From JAHDHW01 sp963793295 (GTDB lineage: Bacteria > Bacteroidota > Bacteroidia > Chitinophagales > Saprospiraceae), in the NCBI GenBank assembly GCA_963793295.1, contig CAWBZX010000037.1:186001-250000 (forward strand): a DNA stretch of 64,000 nucleotides, in the 5' to 3' direction. Positions 21,900 through 31,157 of this stretch are shown here, one piece after another (the stretch's first letter is position 1; each line of letters opens with the position of its first letter). The notes beneath the pieces are model-generated. The model saw only the letters and a program-made list of their open reading frames with translations, had not been told where the DNA came from and searched no databases. Position numbers and translations under genes: made by a program.

Positions 21900-22004
21900 A
21901 GGAGGAGTTATAATGGTCTTTTATTTTTAGTGGAACCAATTAGCTAATAGCTGAACGACCAAAGAGTAGAGAAGAAGACTTAAATTAATATCTTGAAAAA
22001 GATA

Positions 22005-22406
22005 TTACCAAATAATCTTAATGTCTTGTTTCATGTCTGAATGAAGGCTTCTGCAAACCGGGCAATTGTCAAGTGCTTGTTTTAAGATTTGTTTGTCTTG
22101 ATCTGAATAACTCATCGGCGGCATTTTAATAATGACCTCAATCTTCGCAATTCTTCTGGGGTCAGAAGCCATCACTTTCGTAACTTCAGCTTTGGCACCT
22201 TGAAGGGCTATATCGTTTTTCTGAGCGGAAATCCCCATAATCGTGAGTATGCAAGTCCCCAAAGCAGTGGCGACCAAATCTGTAGGCGAAAAAGCTTCTC
22301 CTTTTCCATGATTGTCAACAGGAGCGTCATTGATGATGGTGGTGCCCGAACGTATGTGGGTAGCACTCGTTCTTAATTGGCCATTATAGATTATTTCGGT
22401 TGTCAT
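22005..22406 (-). CDS. OsmC family peroxiredoxin-like protein
   Basis: A 133-residue OsmC/Ohr-superfamily protein. The first conserved cysteine is Cys52 in ATALGTCILT, and the second is Cys115 in DNCPVCRSLH, with an extra Cys118. The N-terminal VDNHGKGEAFSPTDLVATAL segment is typical of the OsmC/YhfA group. Members reduce organic hydroperoxides, although YhfA-like proteins are less well characterised. Its start codon overlaps the stop of the upstream phoH gene by 4 bases (ATGA), a strong sign of translational coupling in one operon. Confidence 0.9.
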   Translation of the reverse strand: MTTEIIYNGQLRTSATHIRSGTTIINDAPVDNHGKGEAFSPTDLVATALGTCILTIMGISAQKNDIALQGAKAEVTKVMASDPRRIAKIEVIIKMPPMSYSDQDKQILKQALDNCPVCRSLHSDMKQDIKIIW

Positions 22407-23425
22407 ATGTCTTTTGAAGATTGTCCGTTAGGTCGTTCTCTTTCTTTTCGATCAGCTTCTCTTCTGGCATTTGCTTCTTCTGCTGATCTATCATAAGCTT
22501 TTATAATTTCCTTTACCAGGCGATGACGAACGACATCTTCAGCGGTAAGATGAACCGTGTCAATTCCTTCCACACCCTCCAAAATTTCCAGAGATCGCCG
22601 CAACCCTGATTTTTGATTATAAGGCAAATCGATTTGAGACAAATCACCAGTAATGATACATTTTGCAGACGGCCCCAAACGCGTGAGGAACATCTTTAAC
22701 TGGAGAGAGGAAGCGTTTTGCGCTTCATCCAGAATAATGAAAGCATGGTCAAGTGTTCGTCCGCGCATGAAAGCCAAAGGAGCGACTTCGATGACCCGGT
22801 TTGTCATAAAGTAATTTAGTTTGTCGATGGGAAGCATATCATCAAGCGCATCGTAAAGCGGGCGAAGATAAGGATCGACTTTATCTTTTAAATCACCAGG
22901 AAGAAAACCAAGATTTTCACCTGCTTCGACTGCCGGACGCGTTAGAATGATTTTTTTAACCAAGCGGTTCTTTAAGGCTTTTACGGCCAAAGCGACAGCA
23001 ACATAGGTTTTTCCTGTTCCTGCAGGTCCTACGGCAAAAACAATATCATTTAGATCAGAAGATTCGATCAGTTTTTTCTGATTTTGAGTTTTGGCTTTTA
23101 TAGGTTTTCCATTGCGGCCGTGAACAATCGCAGAATTGGAATGGCCATTACTCAAATGGGTTTCATAAGGATTTCCCCCGTTGAGCATATCTTTGACCGT
23201 TTCAGTTGATAGTTCCTGATGCGATTTGAGCATGCGAACCATCATTTCAAACTTATCTTTTACGCGTTGTGTATTTTTCTTTTCTCCGGAAATTTTAATA
23301 TTGTTACCTCTTGATGTAATGGTAACTTCTGGAAAAGCCTGGCGGATCAAATTTAATTTTACATTTTTTTCTCCGTAAAGTTCAACGGGATCAACACCAT
23401 CTATGGTAAGAATTATTTCACTCAA
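22403..23425 (-). CDS. phoH: PhoH family ATPase
   Basis: A 340-residue cytoplasmic protein of the PhoH/PhoL family, P-loop ATPases with RNA-related roles. The N-terminal 100 residues form a KH-like region (VTITSRGNNIKISGEKK). The ATPase core has Walker A GPAGTGKT (133-140), the LTRPAVEAGENLGFLPGD segment and Walker B FIILDEAQNAS, followed by SAKCIITGDLSQIDLP. The C-terminal tail is highly charged (READRKERERPNGQ). It overlaps the downstream osmC-like gene by 4 bases. Family role in rRNA processing with YbeY is known; involvement in phosphate starvation is a historical name only. Confidence 0.94.
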   Translation of the reverse strand: MSEIILTIDGVDPVELYGEKNVKLNLIRQAFPEVTITSRGNNIKISGEKKNTQRVKDKFEMMVRMLKSHQELSTETVKDMLNGGNPYETHLSNGHSNSAIVHGRNGKPIKAKTQNQKKLIESSDLNDIVFAVGPAGTGKTYVAVALAVKALKNRLVKKIILTRPAVEAGENLGFLPGDLKDKVDPYLRPLYDALDDMLPIDKLNYFMTNRVIEVAPLAFMRGRTLDHAFIILDEAQNASSLQLKMFLTRLGPSAKCIITGDLSQIDLPYNQKSGLRRSLEILEGVEGIDTVHLTAEDVVRHRLVKEIIKAYDRSAEEANARREADRKERERPNGQSSKDI

Positions 23426-23620
23426 TATTTGGATGATTTATTTGTTTTTAAAAGTGCTGTTTTTTTCTATTAAAACCAAGTACAAAATAATAATATTTAT
23501 AGGTGGTTAATAGTTGTAAAAATCATCAGATTCTTTTGAATCCTGTTTTTTTAGGGTAAATTTAACGCTTTGAAATAATTGTGATTATTAATAAAGACAA
23601 TTATATAAACCGCAATATTT

Positions 23621-24388
23621 ATGCCTGTAGTTACCCTCACTTCCGATTTTGGACTTACTGATTATTACGTCGCTGTGATTAAAGGTGCTTTGCTTGGTCA
23701 GAACCAAAATCTGAATATTGTTGATATCACACATAACGTGAAAAACTATGACATAGTTCAAGGTGCTTTTGTTCTTAAAAACGCTTATTCAGGTTTCCCG
23801 AAAGAGTCGATTCATATCATTAGCGTTAATAATTTTTATAGTAAAAATTACTGTTTTTTAGCGGCACGTTTCGATGATCACTATTTTATTGGGCCTGACA
23901 ACGGTATTTTTTCTCTTCTTTTTAGCGAAAAGCCTCAGGATATCTATGAATTGGAGTATGATAAAACAAGTGTTTTCCCTTTAAAAGATATTTTCTCAAA
24001 GGCAGTTGGGCATATTACGAATGGGCTACCATTTAATGAAATTGGGATAAAAGTAGATGAGATTGAAGAGCGTATTTCCTTTCAACCAGTGATTAACAAA
24101 GCCCAAATCAGAGGTACAGTGATTCATATTGACCACTACGAAAATGTAATCGTAAATATCACCAAAGATCTATTCGAACAAGTTGGAAATAAACGTAAGT
24201 TTTCTATCTTTTTTAAACGATTTGATCCTATCCAAAAGGTTTATAAAAACTATGCTGATGTCCCTATTGGTCAAAGACTTTGCTTTTTTAATTCGGCAGG
24301 ATATCTCGAAATAGCAATTAACATGGGGAAAGCAAGCAGTATGCTGGGGTTAAATATTGATGATGGCGTACAAATTGATTTTGAATAA
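23621..24388 (+). CDS. SAM hydroxide adenosyltransferase (DUF62)
   Basis: A 255-residue protein of the S-adenosylmethionine hydrolase/fluorinase-like family. The start is diagnostic: VVTLTSDFGLTDYYVAVIKG, then DITHNVKNYDIVQGAFVL, and the FIGPDNGIFSLLF stretch. The second, beta-barrel domain (about 155-255) includes GTVIHIDHYENVIVNI. Proteins of this type hydrolyse SAM to adenosine and methionine using water; the chlorinase/fluorinase branch is rare, and there is no sign of a halogenase-specific loop. Its place in metabolism is unclear. It is divergent from phoH and followed by a small monooxygenase-like gene. Confidence 0.92.
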   Translation: MPVVTLTSDFGLTDYYVAVIKGALLGQNQNLNIVDITHNVKNYDIVQGAFVLKNAYSGFPKESIHIISVNNFYSKNYCFLAARFDDHYFIGPDNGIFSLLFSEKPQDIYELEYDKTSVFPLKDIFSKAVGHITNGLPFNEIGIKVDEIEERISFQPVINKAQIRGTVIHIDHYENVIVNITKDLFEQVGNKRKFSIFFKRFDPIQKVYKNYADVPIGQRLCFFNSAGYLEIAINMGKASSMLGLNIDDGVQIDFE

Positions 24389-24462
24389 AAAAGAACTAAA
24401 AAAAACACCTAATTGATAACCTGTTCACTAAGGCAGCAAGCGGGTTTAGCCCTATAATTCAG

Positions 24463-24756
24463 ATGATCAAAAGAATCGTGAAACTAACTTTCCAGAAAGA
24501 TAAAACGGATGCTTTTCGAGCAATTTTTGAAGCGAGTAAATCCAGTATCCGAAAATTTGAAGGGTGTCACCATGTTGAATTATTAAGAGCTAAATCACAG
24601 GAGAACGTGTTTTTTACTTTCAGCATCTGGGAAAACGAAGAAGCGCTTGAGAAATATCGTCAATCTGAATTATTTCGTTCCACCTGGAATAAAACGAAAG
24701 TATTGTTTTCTGATAGTCCAAATGCCTGGACGGTTGATCTGATCAGTGCTGGATAA
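24463..24756 (+). CDS. Small antibiotic-biosynthesis-monooxygenase-like (ABM) protein
   Basis: A 97-residue single-domain protein with the dimeric ferredoxin-like alpha+beta fold. Recognisable parts are KLTFQKDKTDAFRAIFEASK at the start, GCHHVELLRAKSQENVFFTFSIWENEEAL in the middle (conserved W and E of ABM proteins), and the RQSELFRSTWNKTKVLF end. ABM-domain proteins include quinol monooxygenases and several of unknown role, so the chemical reaction is not assigned. Length and arrangement match the family. It sits 74 bases after the SAM hydroxide adenosyltransferase gene in the same direction. Confidence 0.82.
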   Translation: MIKRIVKLTFQKDKTDAFRAIFEASKSSIRKFEGCHHVELLRAKSQENVFFTFSIWENEEALEKYRQSELFRSTWNKTKVLFSDSPNAWTVDLISAG

Positions 24757-24888
24757 GCAAATAATTTTTATAGGCTACCAAATTTTCAAATAATACCAAC
24801 GCTTACTCAAGCAATCAGTAATCTTTAAAAAAATGCTCAGATATTTGTACCGTAGCGTTGGAGCGTTTACAGCAATCGAAATGTAAGA

Positions 24889-25947
24889 ATGGAAAAAATA
24901 AACTTAACAGATTACGATATTTTTGTTGGAGCGATCTGGGAGGCTTTTGACGAATTGTTTAATGAATCTGGATATTCAAAAATAGTTGTTCTTGTTGATG
25001 AAAATACGCGAGAGCATTGCCTTCCGGTTTTGTTAAAAAATACATCAATAAAAGATCCGGAATTGGTAGAAATATCGTCAGGTGAGATCCATAAAAATAT
25101 TGAAACCTGTCGTTTTATTTGGCAGCAAATGATGGACAAACAAGTTGATCGGAAGGCTGCAGTGATCAATCTCGGAGGTGGTGTGATAGGCGATATGGGT
25201 GGCTTTTGCGCGAGCACTTTTAAAAGAGGAGTTGATTTTATTCAAATACCTACGACCTTGCTTTCACAAGTAGATTCTTCCATTGGAGGAAAACTGGGGA
25301 TTGATTTCGGAGCGGTGAAAAACAGTATTGGCTTGTTTAAAAATCCTAAAGCGGTTTTTGTTTCTCCAGCGTTTTTAAAAACGCTTCCAACGCTGGAAGT
25401 CAGAAGTGGATTTGCTGAAATGATAAAACATGGGCTCATCGCGGATGCTTCTATTTGGAACGAACTAAAAAATATTGAAGCTTTTGAAAAAGCCGATTGG
25501 CTGGCGCATATCACTCCATCTTTAAAAATTAAAAAGCAAATAGTCGAAGCTGATCCCCTGGAACAAAACGTTCGCAAGAAATTAAATTTTGGACATACCA
25601 TCGGGCATGCGATCGAAGGCCTGGCGCTCCAATCTGAACATGCTTTGCTTCATGGCGAAGCGATTGCTGCAGGTATGATTTGTGAGTCTTGGCTTTCCAT
25701 GAAAAGTTCCGGCCTTGCTGAGGCAGCATTGAATGAAATTGTTGATTATATTTTGAAAATATATGGTAAAGTCAAATTATCAGAAGCATCCTTTCAGAGC
25801 TTATTAGCTTTAATGAAAAATGATAAAAAGAACGAAGGCGCAGCTATTAATTTTACTTTGTTATCGAAGATCGGAGAAGCTTCGATCAACCATATTTGTA
25901 ATGAAAAATTGATTTTGGAGAGCTTAAAATATTATATTCAATTGTAA
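24889..25947 (+). CDS. aroB: 3-dehydroquinate synthase
   Basis: A 352-residue NAD- and metal-dependent enzyme forming 3-dehydroquinate from DAHP, the second step of the shikimate pathway. The NAD-binding segment NLGGGVIGDMGGFCAS is followed by FIQIPTTLLSQVDSSIGGKLGID, GFAEMIKHGLIAD (metal-binding Glu), NFGHTIGHAIEG and LLHGEAIAAGM (metal-binding His residues). All metal ligands are intact. Length is close to the 350-360 of the family. The upstream 132 bases have a CCAACGCT/AGCGTTGG pair of short inverted arms (about 24800 and 24853) of unknown meaning. Confidence 0.95.
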   Translation: MEKINLTDYDIFVGAIWEAFDELFNESGYSKIVVLVDENTREHCLPVLLKNTSIKDPELVEISSGEIHKNIETCRFIWQQMMDKQVDRKAAVINLGGGVIGDMGGFCASTFKRGVDFIQIPTTLLSQVDSSIGGKLGIDFGAVKNSIGLFKNPKAVFVSPAFLKTLPTLEVRSGFAEMIKHGLIADASIWNELKNIEAFEKADWLAHITPSLKIKKQIVEADPLEQNVRKKLNFGHTIGHAIEGLALQSEHALLHGEAIAAGMICESWLSMKSSGLAEAALNEIVDYILKIYGKVKLSEASFQSLLALMKNDKKNEGAAINFTLLSKIGEASINHICNEKLILESLKYYIQL

Positions 25948-26264
25948 TTTTTTAACAATTTTAAGGCAATTTTAAGATCAAAATACGTTAATATCAATGT
26001 TCTAAAGTGAGCAAGCATGTAGAATTATTAATTAGCTTAAAAAAATAGCTTGTTAGTAATTTAGCCCAATAACTTATCGCTATATTTGTGTGCATTTTTT
26101 GGATCGAATTCTTGCAAGTGTTGTTTAAAAATTAAAAAGAGTTGGTGTTTTTACGGAATGCTGTAGAGAGAAAAACTAAATCAAATCATTATTAAAAAGG
26201 GAGTTTTTATTTGATTTTCGGAAAAAAATTAAACATACTACAAAGTTAAATCGTAGAAGATTTT
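25948..26264 (+). other. Intergenic region upstream of the penicillin-binding protein
   Basis: A 317-base AT-rich gap. It contains a TATATTTG promoter-like box at 26081-26088, which would give a leader of about 170 nt before the ATG at 26265. No reading frame, hairpin terminator or known riboswitch was recognised. Confidence 0.4.
26081..26088 (+). promoter_or_regulatory. Candidate -7 box for the class A PBP gene
   Basis: TATATTTG matches TAnnTTTG. No clear TTTG at the -33 distance; the leader would be long. Confidence 0.3.
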
Positions 26265-28907
26265 ATGGATAATAGTTCAATAAATACTGAACAAAAGCTT
26301 ATACCAATAAGAGAGCAGCGGATGCCTGTTTACCAGACAATCGTAAAATGGCTATGGCGATTGGCGTTTGCGGGTATTATAGCGGTGGTATTGCTTTTTG
26401 TTTATCTATCCAGACAAGACTTGCCTACTTTTGAAGAACTGGAAAACCCCAAAAGTAACCTGGCTTCGGAAGTTTACGCAGCAAATGGCGAAGTGCTGGG
26501 TCGTTATTATTACGAGAACCGGGTTCCGGTTACTTTCGAAGAATTGTCACCTTATATCGAACAAGCATTAATTTCGACAGAAGACGAACGATATTTCAAG
26601 CACTCGGGAATTGATTTCGAAGGCTTGCTTCGGGTAGCTGTAAAGACTGGTTTGATGAGGAAAAAAAGTGCCGGAGGAGCAAGTACTATTACCCAGCAAT
26701 TGGCCAAAATGCTTTTTACCGAAAAGCCTGGATCCGGATTTGAACGGGTGGTTCAAAAATTAAAAGAATGGATCATTGCCCTTAAATTAGAAAGGAGTTA
26801 TACAAAACAAGAGATCATTGCGATGTATCTCAATAAGTTTAACTTCATCAATGGAGCTTATGGGATTAAGGCAGCTGCTGAAATCTATTTTGACAAATCT
26901 CAAGACTCACTGTCTATCGAAGAATCTGCAACTTTGGTCGGCATGCTAAAAAATCCCGCTTTGTTCAATCCGGTCAGACGTATCGATACGGTAAGTCATC
27001 GCAGGATGGTGGTGTTGAATCAAATGCAAAAGAATGATTTTATCACTCAGAAGCAATATGATTCATTGAAAACATTGCCTCTTGATATGTCTCAATTTAG
27101 CAGGAAAACCCATGCTGATGGCCTCGCACCTTATTTTCGTATGGAGCTGCGAAAAGAATTGATCAAGATTTTAGCAAAAGACGAATATCGCAAAACAGAT
27201 GGGGCCAGTTATGATATTTATAAGGATGGTTTAAAAATATATACGACACTGGATCCGGTGATTCAGGCTCATGCCGAGCAGGCCATGATTGAGCATATGA
27301 CCGAACAACAAAAAACATTTGATAATCATTGGAAAGGAAAAGACACCTGGACCTATCGGGATCCAACAAAAGAACCAGAAGAATTGGAGTCAATCGATCG
27401 GGCAAGGAAACAAGCATTTAAAAATACTGTTCGTCAAACCGATCGCTATCTGTCCATGCGTGATAAATATTTGAATGAAATTCTTACTAAAATTGCCGAC
27501 GAGGTTGATAATTTTTGGTTGAAAGATTATGAAATAGAAAGGATCATTTCGGAAGATAAAAAAAAGGGTCTTATTGCTCGTCTCGTTTCACGAAAAATGA
27601 TTAGCTCTGACAGAGCTGTGAAATATCGAAACATCCACGAAAGTCCAAATTTTCCTGTATTAAAAGAGCGTTGGTCGGCTTTACAAAAAAATGTAAAAGA
27701 AGTATTTCAAAAGCCAACCGAGATGAAAGTCTTTGCTTATAATGATAAGATGGAAAAGGATACCGTGATGTCTCCTTATGATTCCATAAAATATCATCAT
27801 AACATTCTTCAGTTTGGTTCCTTGGCTATTGACCCGATTACAGGTCATGTCAAAGCATGGGTGGGAGGGATCAATCATAAATATTTTCAATATGATCACG
27901 TGACTTCAGAACGACAAGTAGGGTCGACGTTCAAGCCATTTATATATGCAACTGCTATTGAGCAGCAAGGTATTTCTCCGTGCTTTACCGTATTTGATCT
28001 TCCGTATACTATTCATAAAGGTGAAGGAAATTTTGATCTGCTGGAAGACTGGACTCCAAATAATGCGGATGGAACTTATACCGGAAACCCTTATACTCTT
28101 TTTAAAGGGTTGCTGTGGTCAAAAAATACGGTGTCTGTTTATTTGATGAAACAATTAGGAGATACAAAAGAGGTACGCTCACTGGCAAAAGGAATGGGTA
28201 TTGATGTGGATCATCGTCGATCTAACGGATCCCTTAAAATACCCAAACAACCTTCTATTTGCTTAGGAGCAAGTGATTTGACCGTAATGGAAATGACGGG
28301 CGCATATACCACTTTTGCAAATAACGGTACGTATAATAAACCCATTTTTATTTCCAGGATTGAAGATAAAAATGGCAATAAAATTTATGAAGCAATTATC
28401 CAGGAAAACAGAGCACTTAATCCCAATGCAAATTATGTGGTGCTTGAAATGTTGCGAAAGGTATTAAATCAAGGTACTCCTGGTTTTAGTGGAATCAAAA
28501 GTGATTTGGGTGGAAAAACCGGAACTACGAATGATTATGTGGATGGATGGTTTATGGGCTTGACACCCAATTTGGTTGTTGGAACCTGGGTTGGTGGCGA
28601 TGATCGCTGGGTGCGATTCCGTTCACTTCAATATGGAATAGGTGGAAAGATGGCCAGGCCGTTTTTTGGTAGATTATTGAAAAAAATTGAAGCAGATCCC
28701 AATGTCGATTTTGATCCATCTTTGCAGTTTTTCAGACCAAAAGGAGATATTGGAATTGAAATCGACTGTGAAGTTTACAAACAAGATCACCACTTTCCTG
28801 GTGGTAGTGCAGAAGATGTGGAAAATGAAGACTTTGGCGGGGGGCGCTGGGGAGATGAAGCTGGCCTGATCAAACAAGACACAACAAGTGAGCAGGAAGA
28901 TTTTTAA
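26265..28907 (+). CDS. Bifunctional class A penicillin-binding protein (PBP1A type)
   Basis: An 880-residue peptidoglycan synthase. A single transmembrane anchor lies at about residues 31-49. The GT51 glycosyltransferase domain follows, with the catalytic Glu106 in TEDERYFKHSGID, GGASTITQQLAK and KEWIIALKLERSYTKQEI. The transpeptidase domain has the active-site serine Ser554 in GSTFKPF, a SxN motif in SKNT, and the KTGTT motif at 751-755. A long, partly charged insert (about 335-530) separates the domains, making the protein longer than most PBP1A. The C-terminal tail is acidic with many glycines. A terminator follows 70 bases downstream. Confidence 0.95.
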   Translation: MDNSSINTEQKLIPIREQRMPVYQTIVKWLWRLAFAGIIAVVLLFVYLSRQDLPTFEELENPKSNLASEVYAANGEVLGRYYYENRVPVTFEELSPYIEQALISTEDERYFKHSGIDFEGLLRVAVKTGLMRKKSAGGASTITQQLAKMLFTEKPGSGFERVVQKLKEWIIALKLERSYTKQEIIAMYLNKFNFINGAYGIKAAAEIYFDKSQDSLSIEESATLVGMLKNPALFNPVRRIDTVSHRRMVVLNQMQKNDFITQKQYDSLKTLPLDMSQFSRKTHADGLAPYFRMELRKELIKILAKDEYRKTDGASYDIYKDGLKIYTTLDPVIQAHAEQAMIEHMTEQQKTFDNHWKGKDTWTYRDPTKEPEELESIDRARKQAFKNTVRQTDRYLSMRDKYLNEILTKIADEVDNFWLKDYEIERIISEDKKKGLIARLVSRKMISSDRAVKYRNIHESPNFPVLKERWSALQKNVKEVFQKPTEMKVFAYNDKMEKDTVMSPYDSIKYHHNILQFGSLAIDPITGHVKAWVGGINHKYFQYDHVTSERQVGSTFKPFIYATAIEQQGISPCFTVFDLPYTIHKGEGNFDLLEDWTPNNADGTYTGNPYTLFKGLLWSKNTVSVYLMKQLGDTKEVRSLAKGMGIDVDHRRSNGSLKIPKQPSICLGASDLTVMEMTGAYTTFANNGTYNKPIFISRIEDKNGNKIYEAIIQENRALNPNANYVVLEMLRKVLNQGTPGFSGIKSDLGGKTGTTNDYVDGWFMGLTPNLVVGTWVGGDDRWVRFRSLQYGIGGKMARPFFGRLLKKIEADPNVDFDPSLQFFRPKGDIGIEIDCEVYKQDHHFPGGSAEDVENEDFGGGRWGDEAGLIKQDTTSEQEDF

Positions 28908-28977
28908 ACGAGCATGAAAAAAAGGACTTATTTTAGAAAATTCAGCTACTGCTAAGTCCAATTAAGCGATAAATAAA

Positions 28978-29013
28978 AAGGTGTCTTCTTTTCTAAAGAT
29001 GACATCTTTTTTA
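28978..29013 (+). terminator. Terminator after the PBP gene
   Basis: Hairpin AAGGTGTCTTCTT / AAGATGACATCTT (one wobble, one mismatch) with a short loop and a T-run after it. Confidence 0.7.
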
Positions 29014-29091
29014 TTTAAACCATAGATTATTTCGAAAACATAAATAAATCTCTTTTCTTTCAGAAAAATAAACAAAGCAACTATTTTTGCA

Positions 29092-29099
29092 CTTCAAAC
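29092..29099 (+). promoter_or_regulatory. Candidate -7 box for the HEAT-cyclophilin gene
   Basis: TATTTTTG matches TAnnTTTG, 25 bases before the ATG at 29125. Confidence 0.4.
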
Positions 29100-29124
29100 C
29101 CAAACCTGTTTTTATTTCAATGGT

Positions 29125-31131
29125 ATGATTAAAAAGACTTTTTATTATCTTTTTTTATTGGTTTTCTTTTATCAGTGTATGCCGGTACGAGAAGAAAAAC
29201 TCACTGAAGTCAGGATAGATTTCAAAGATCCACTACTTCAGCAAATCTATGATTTTCAGGATCAGTGTGAAATAGATAGTCTATATACCTGGTTCCGACA
29301 CAAAAATCCGACTTACCGCTATGCGGCAGCCATGGCTTTTGCTTCGATACAAGACAAAAATGGTCTTGATAGCCTGGCGCTGTTATTAAAAGATGATATT
29401 GACGAAGTTAAGATTGCAGCGGCTTATGCGATTGGTCAATTGAAAGAAGAAAAAGCAGGAGTGATTTTGATAAATGCGTTCCAGAAAAATGACTCATTAT
29501 CTGAATCAGATCAATTTAACAGAGCCATTCTTGAGAGTGTTGGAAAGTGCGCTTCTCCGGATTATTTAAAACCGATGTGTACGATAAGTACTTATACCAA
29601 AACAGATACATTCCTTTTGGAAGGGCAGGCTTTGGGAATTTACCGTTATGCATTGCGCAATATTACAATTCCTGAAGGAACTCATAAAATGATTGATTTT
29701 CTGAGCGACTCGGGTTACCCGGAAAGTGTGAAAGTGATCGCAGCAAATTATCTATCAAGAGGCCAAAATCTTCAATTGGATAGCCTTGCTGCACCTTTAA
29801 TCATTGCTTTTAACCAAAACAGCGAACCTCGCATTCAAATGGCACTGGCAATTGCTCTTGGAAAAACCAAAGACCCGGATGCGCTTTCTGTTTTATCAAA
29901 ATTTTTTAAAGAAAATATAGATTATCGTACAAAATGCAATATTATTCGGGCCTTTGGTAATTTTGAATATAGAGCAATCCGCCCTTTAGTTCTGGAAGCT
30001 TTAAAAAATAACAATATTCATATTGCTAATTCGGCAGCTCAGTTTTTAGTTAATCATGGAGACGAAGAAGATGCGGAGCAATATTGGCAAATCGGTAAGG
30101 ACACTTCATTGAACTGGCAGGTACAAACGACTTTATATCGCGCAGCCAACAAACACCTGCCTTATTACATGGAAGTCACAATAGGTCGAGTTAATCAAGA
30201 GCTGCGGAACAGATTTCAAAAAGTCACCAATCCCTACGAAAAAGGAGCCGCTTTGATGGCTTTGAGTGAATTTGGCTGGAATTATCGTTTTATAAAAGAT
30301 CAGGGCTTTACATCATCAGATCCAATTGTGCGGACTGCCAGTGCTGAAGCTTTAGCTTCTATTGCTAATTATCCGCGATTTGACCGTTTTTTCGGATTGG
30401 GCCAAAGGAGAGTAAGACGTGACCTTGGCAGTTATTTTGTCGAAGCGATAAAAAGTGGTGATCCGGCTTTAGTAGCCATAGCTGCAGAAGTTATCGGCAA
30501 ACCTGCATTAGATTATAAAGCAGTGATTGATAGCACCTCTTTTCTTGAAGAGGCATTGAGCAAACTCAGTCTTCCAAAAGAAACGGAAACATATTATAAA
30601 TTACAACAGGCGATCGACTATTTTAAAGAAAGACCAGCGAGTGAGGCTAAGCCTCCAGAATACAACCACCCTATTGACTGGCTAATAATAGAAACACTCG
30701 AAGAAGGAACAAAAGCTATTATCCAAACTAAAAAGGGCAATATCGAATTGGAACTGTTTCCCAAAAAAGCGCCTGGTTCTGTAGCCAACTTTATACAATT
30801 AGCAAAGAATGGATTCTTTGATGGGAAAAACTTCCATCGGGTAGTGCCCAACTTTGTCATACAGGGTGGATGCACCAGAGGAGATGGCTGGGGATCGCTG
30901 GATTATTCTATTCGAACCGAAGTGCCAATGATGTATTACAATCAGGAAGGGTATGTCGGAATGGCTTCCGCAGGAAAAGATACGGAGTGTACGCAGTGGT
31001 TTATTACCCATTCTCCAGCCCCACACCTTGACGGGCGATATTCCATTTTTGCAAAAGTTACGAATGGAATAGAAACCGTTCATAAAATAACAATCGGGGA
31101 TAAGATTGAAAAAGTAATTATTACCAAATAA
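29125..31131 (+). CDS. HEAT-repeat lipoprotein with C-terminal cyclophilin (peptidyl-prolyl isomerase) domain
   Basis: A 668-residue lipoprotein: signal MIKKTFYYLFLLVFFYQC with the lipobox cysteine at 18. Residues about 55-480 are helical repeats of HEAT/PBS type, seen in units such as YRYAAAMAFASI, DEVKIAAAYAIGQLKE, EPRIQMALAIALGKTKD and VRTASAEALASIANY. Residues about 530-668 are a cyclophilin domain: KGNIELELFPKKAPGSVANF, FHRVVPNFVIQGG with the catalytic Arg572, the SAGKDTECTQWFITHSPAPH segment and LDGRYSIFAKV. The isomerase should act in the periplasm, tethered to a scaffold of repeats that could bind client proteins. The fusion seems uncommon outside Bacteroidota. Client and role are not known. 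Confidence 0.9.
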   Translation: MIKKTFYYLFLLVFFYQCMPVREEKLTEVRIDFKDPLLQQIYDFQDQCEIDSLYTWFRHKNPTYRYAAAMAFASIQDKNGLDSLALLLKDDIDEVKIAAAYAIGQLKEEKAGVILINAFQKNDSLSESDQFNRAILESVGKCASPDYLKPMCTISTYTKTDTFLLEGQALGIYRYALRNITIPEGTHKMIDFLSDSGYPESVKVIAANYLSRGQNLQLDSLAAPLIIAFNQNSEPRIQMALAIALGKTKDPDALSVLSKFFKENIDYRTKCNIIRAFGNFEYRAIRPLVLEALKNNNIHIANSAAQFLVNHGDEEDAEQYWQIGKDTSLNWQVQTTLYRAANKHLPYYMEVTIGRVNQELRNRFQKVTNPYEKGAALMALSEFGWNYRFIKDQGFTSSDPIVRTASAEALASIANYPRFDRFFGLGQRRVRRDLGSYFVEAIKSGDPALVAIAAEVIGKPALDYKAVIDSTSFLEEALSKLSLPKETETYYKLQQAIDYFKERPASEAKPPEYNHPIDWLIIETLEEGTKAIIQTKKGNIELELFPKKAPGSVANFIQLAKNGFFDGKNFHRVVPNFVIQGGCTRGDGWGSLDYSIRTEVPMMYYNQEGYVGMASAGKDTECTQWFITHSPAPHLDGRYSIFAKVTNGIETVHKITIGDKIEKVIITK

Positions 31132-31157
31132 CACCTTTATAATCAATTAAACATTCA

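Noticed and set aside
24757..24888. Possible riboswitch or structured leader before aroB (short arms CCAACGCT/AGCGTTGG)
   Set aside because: Arms are far apart with no recognisable riboswitch core; pairing could be chance.
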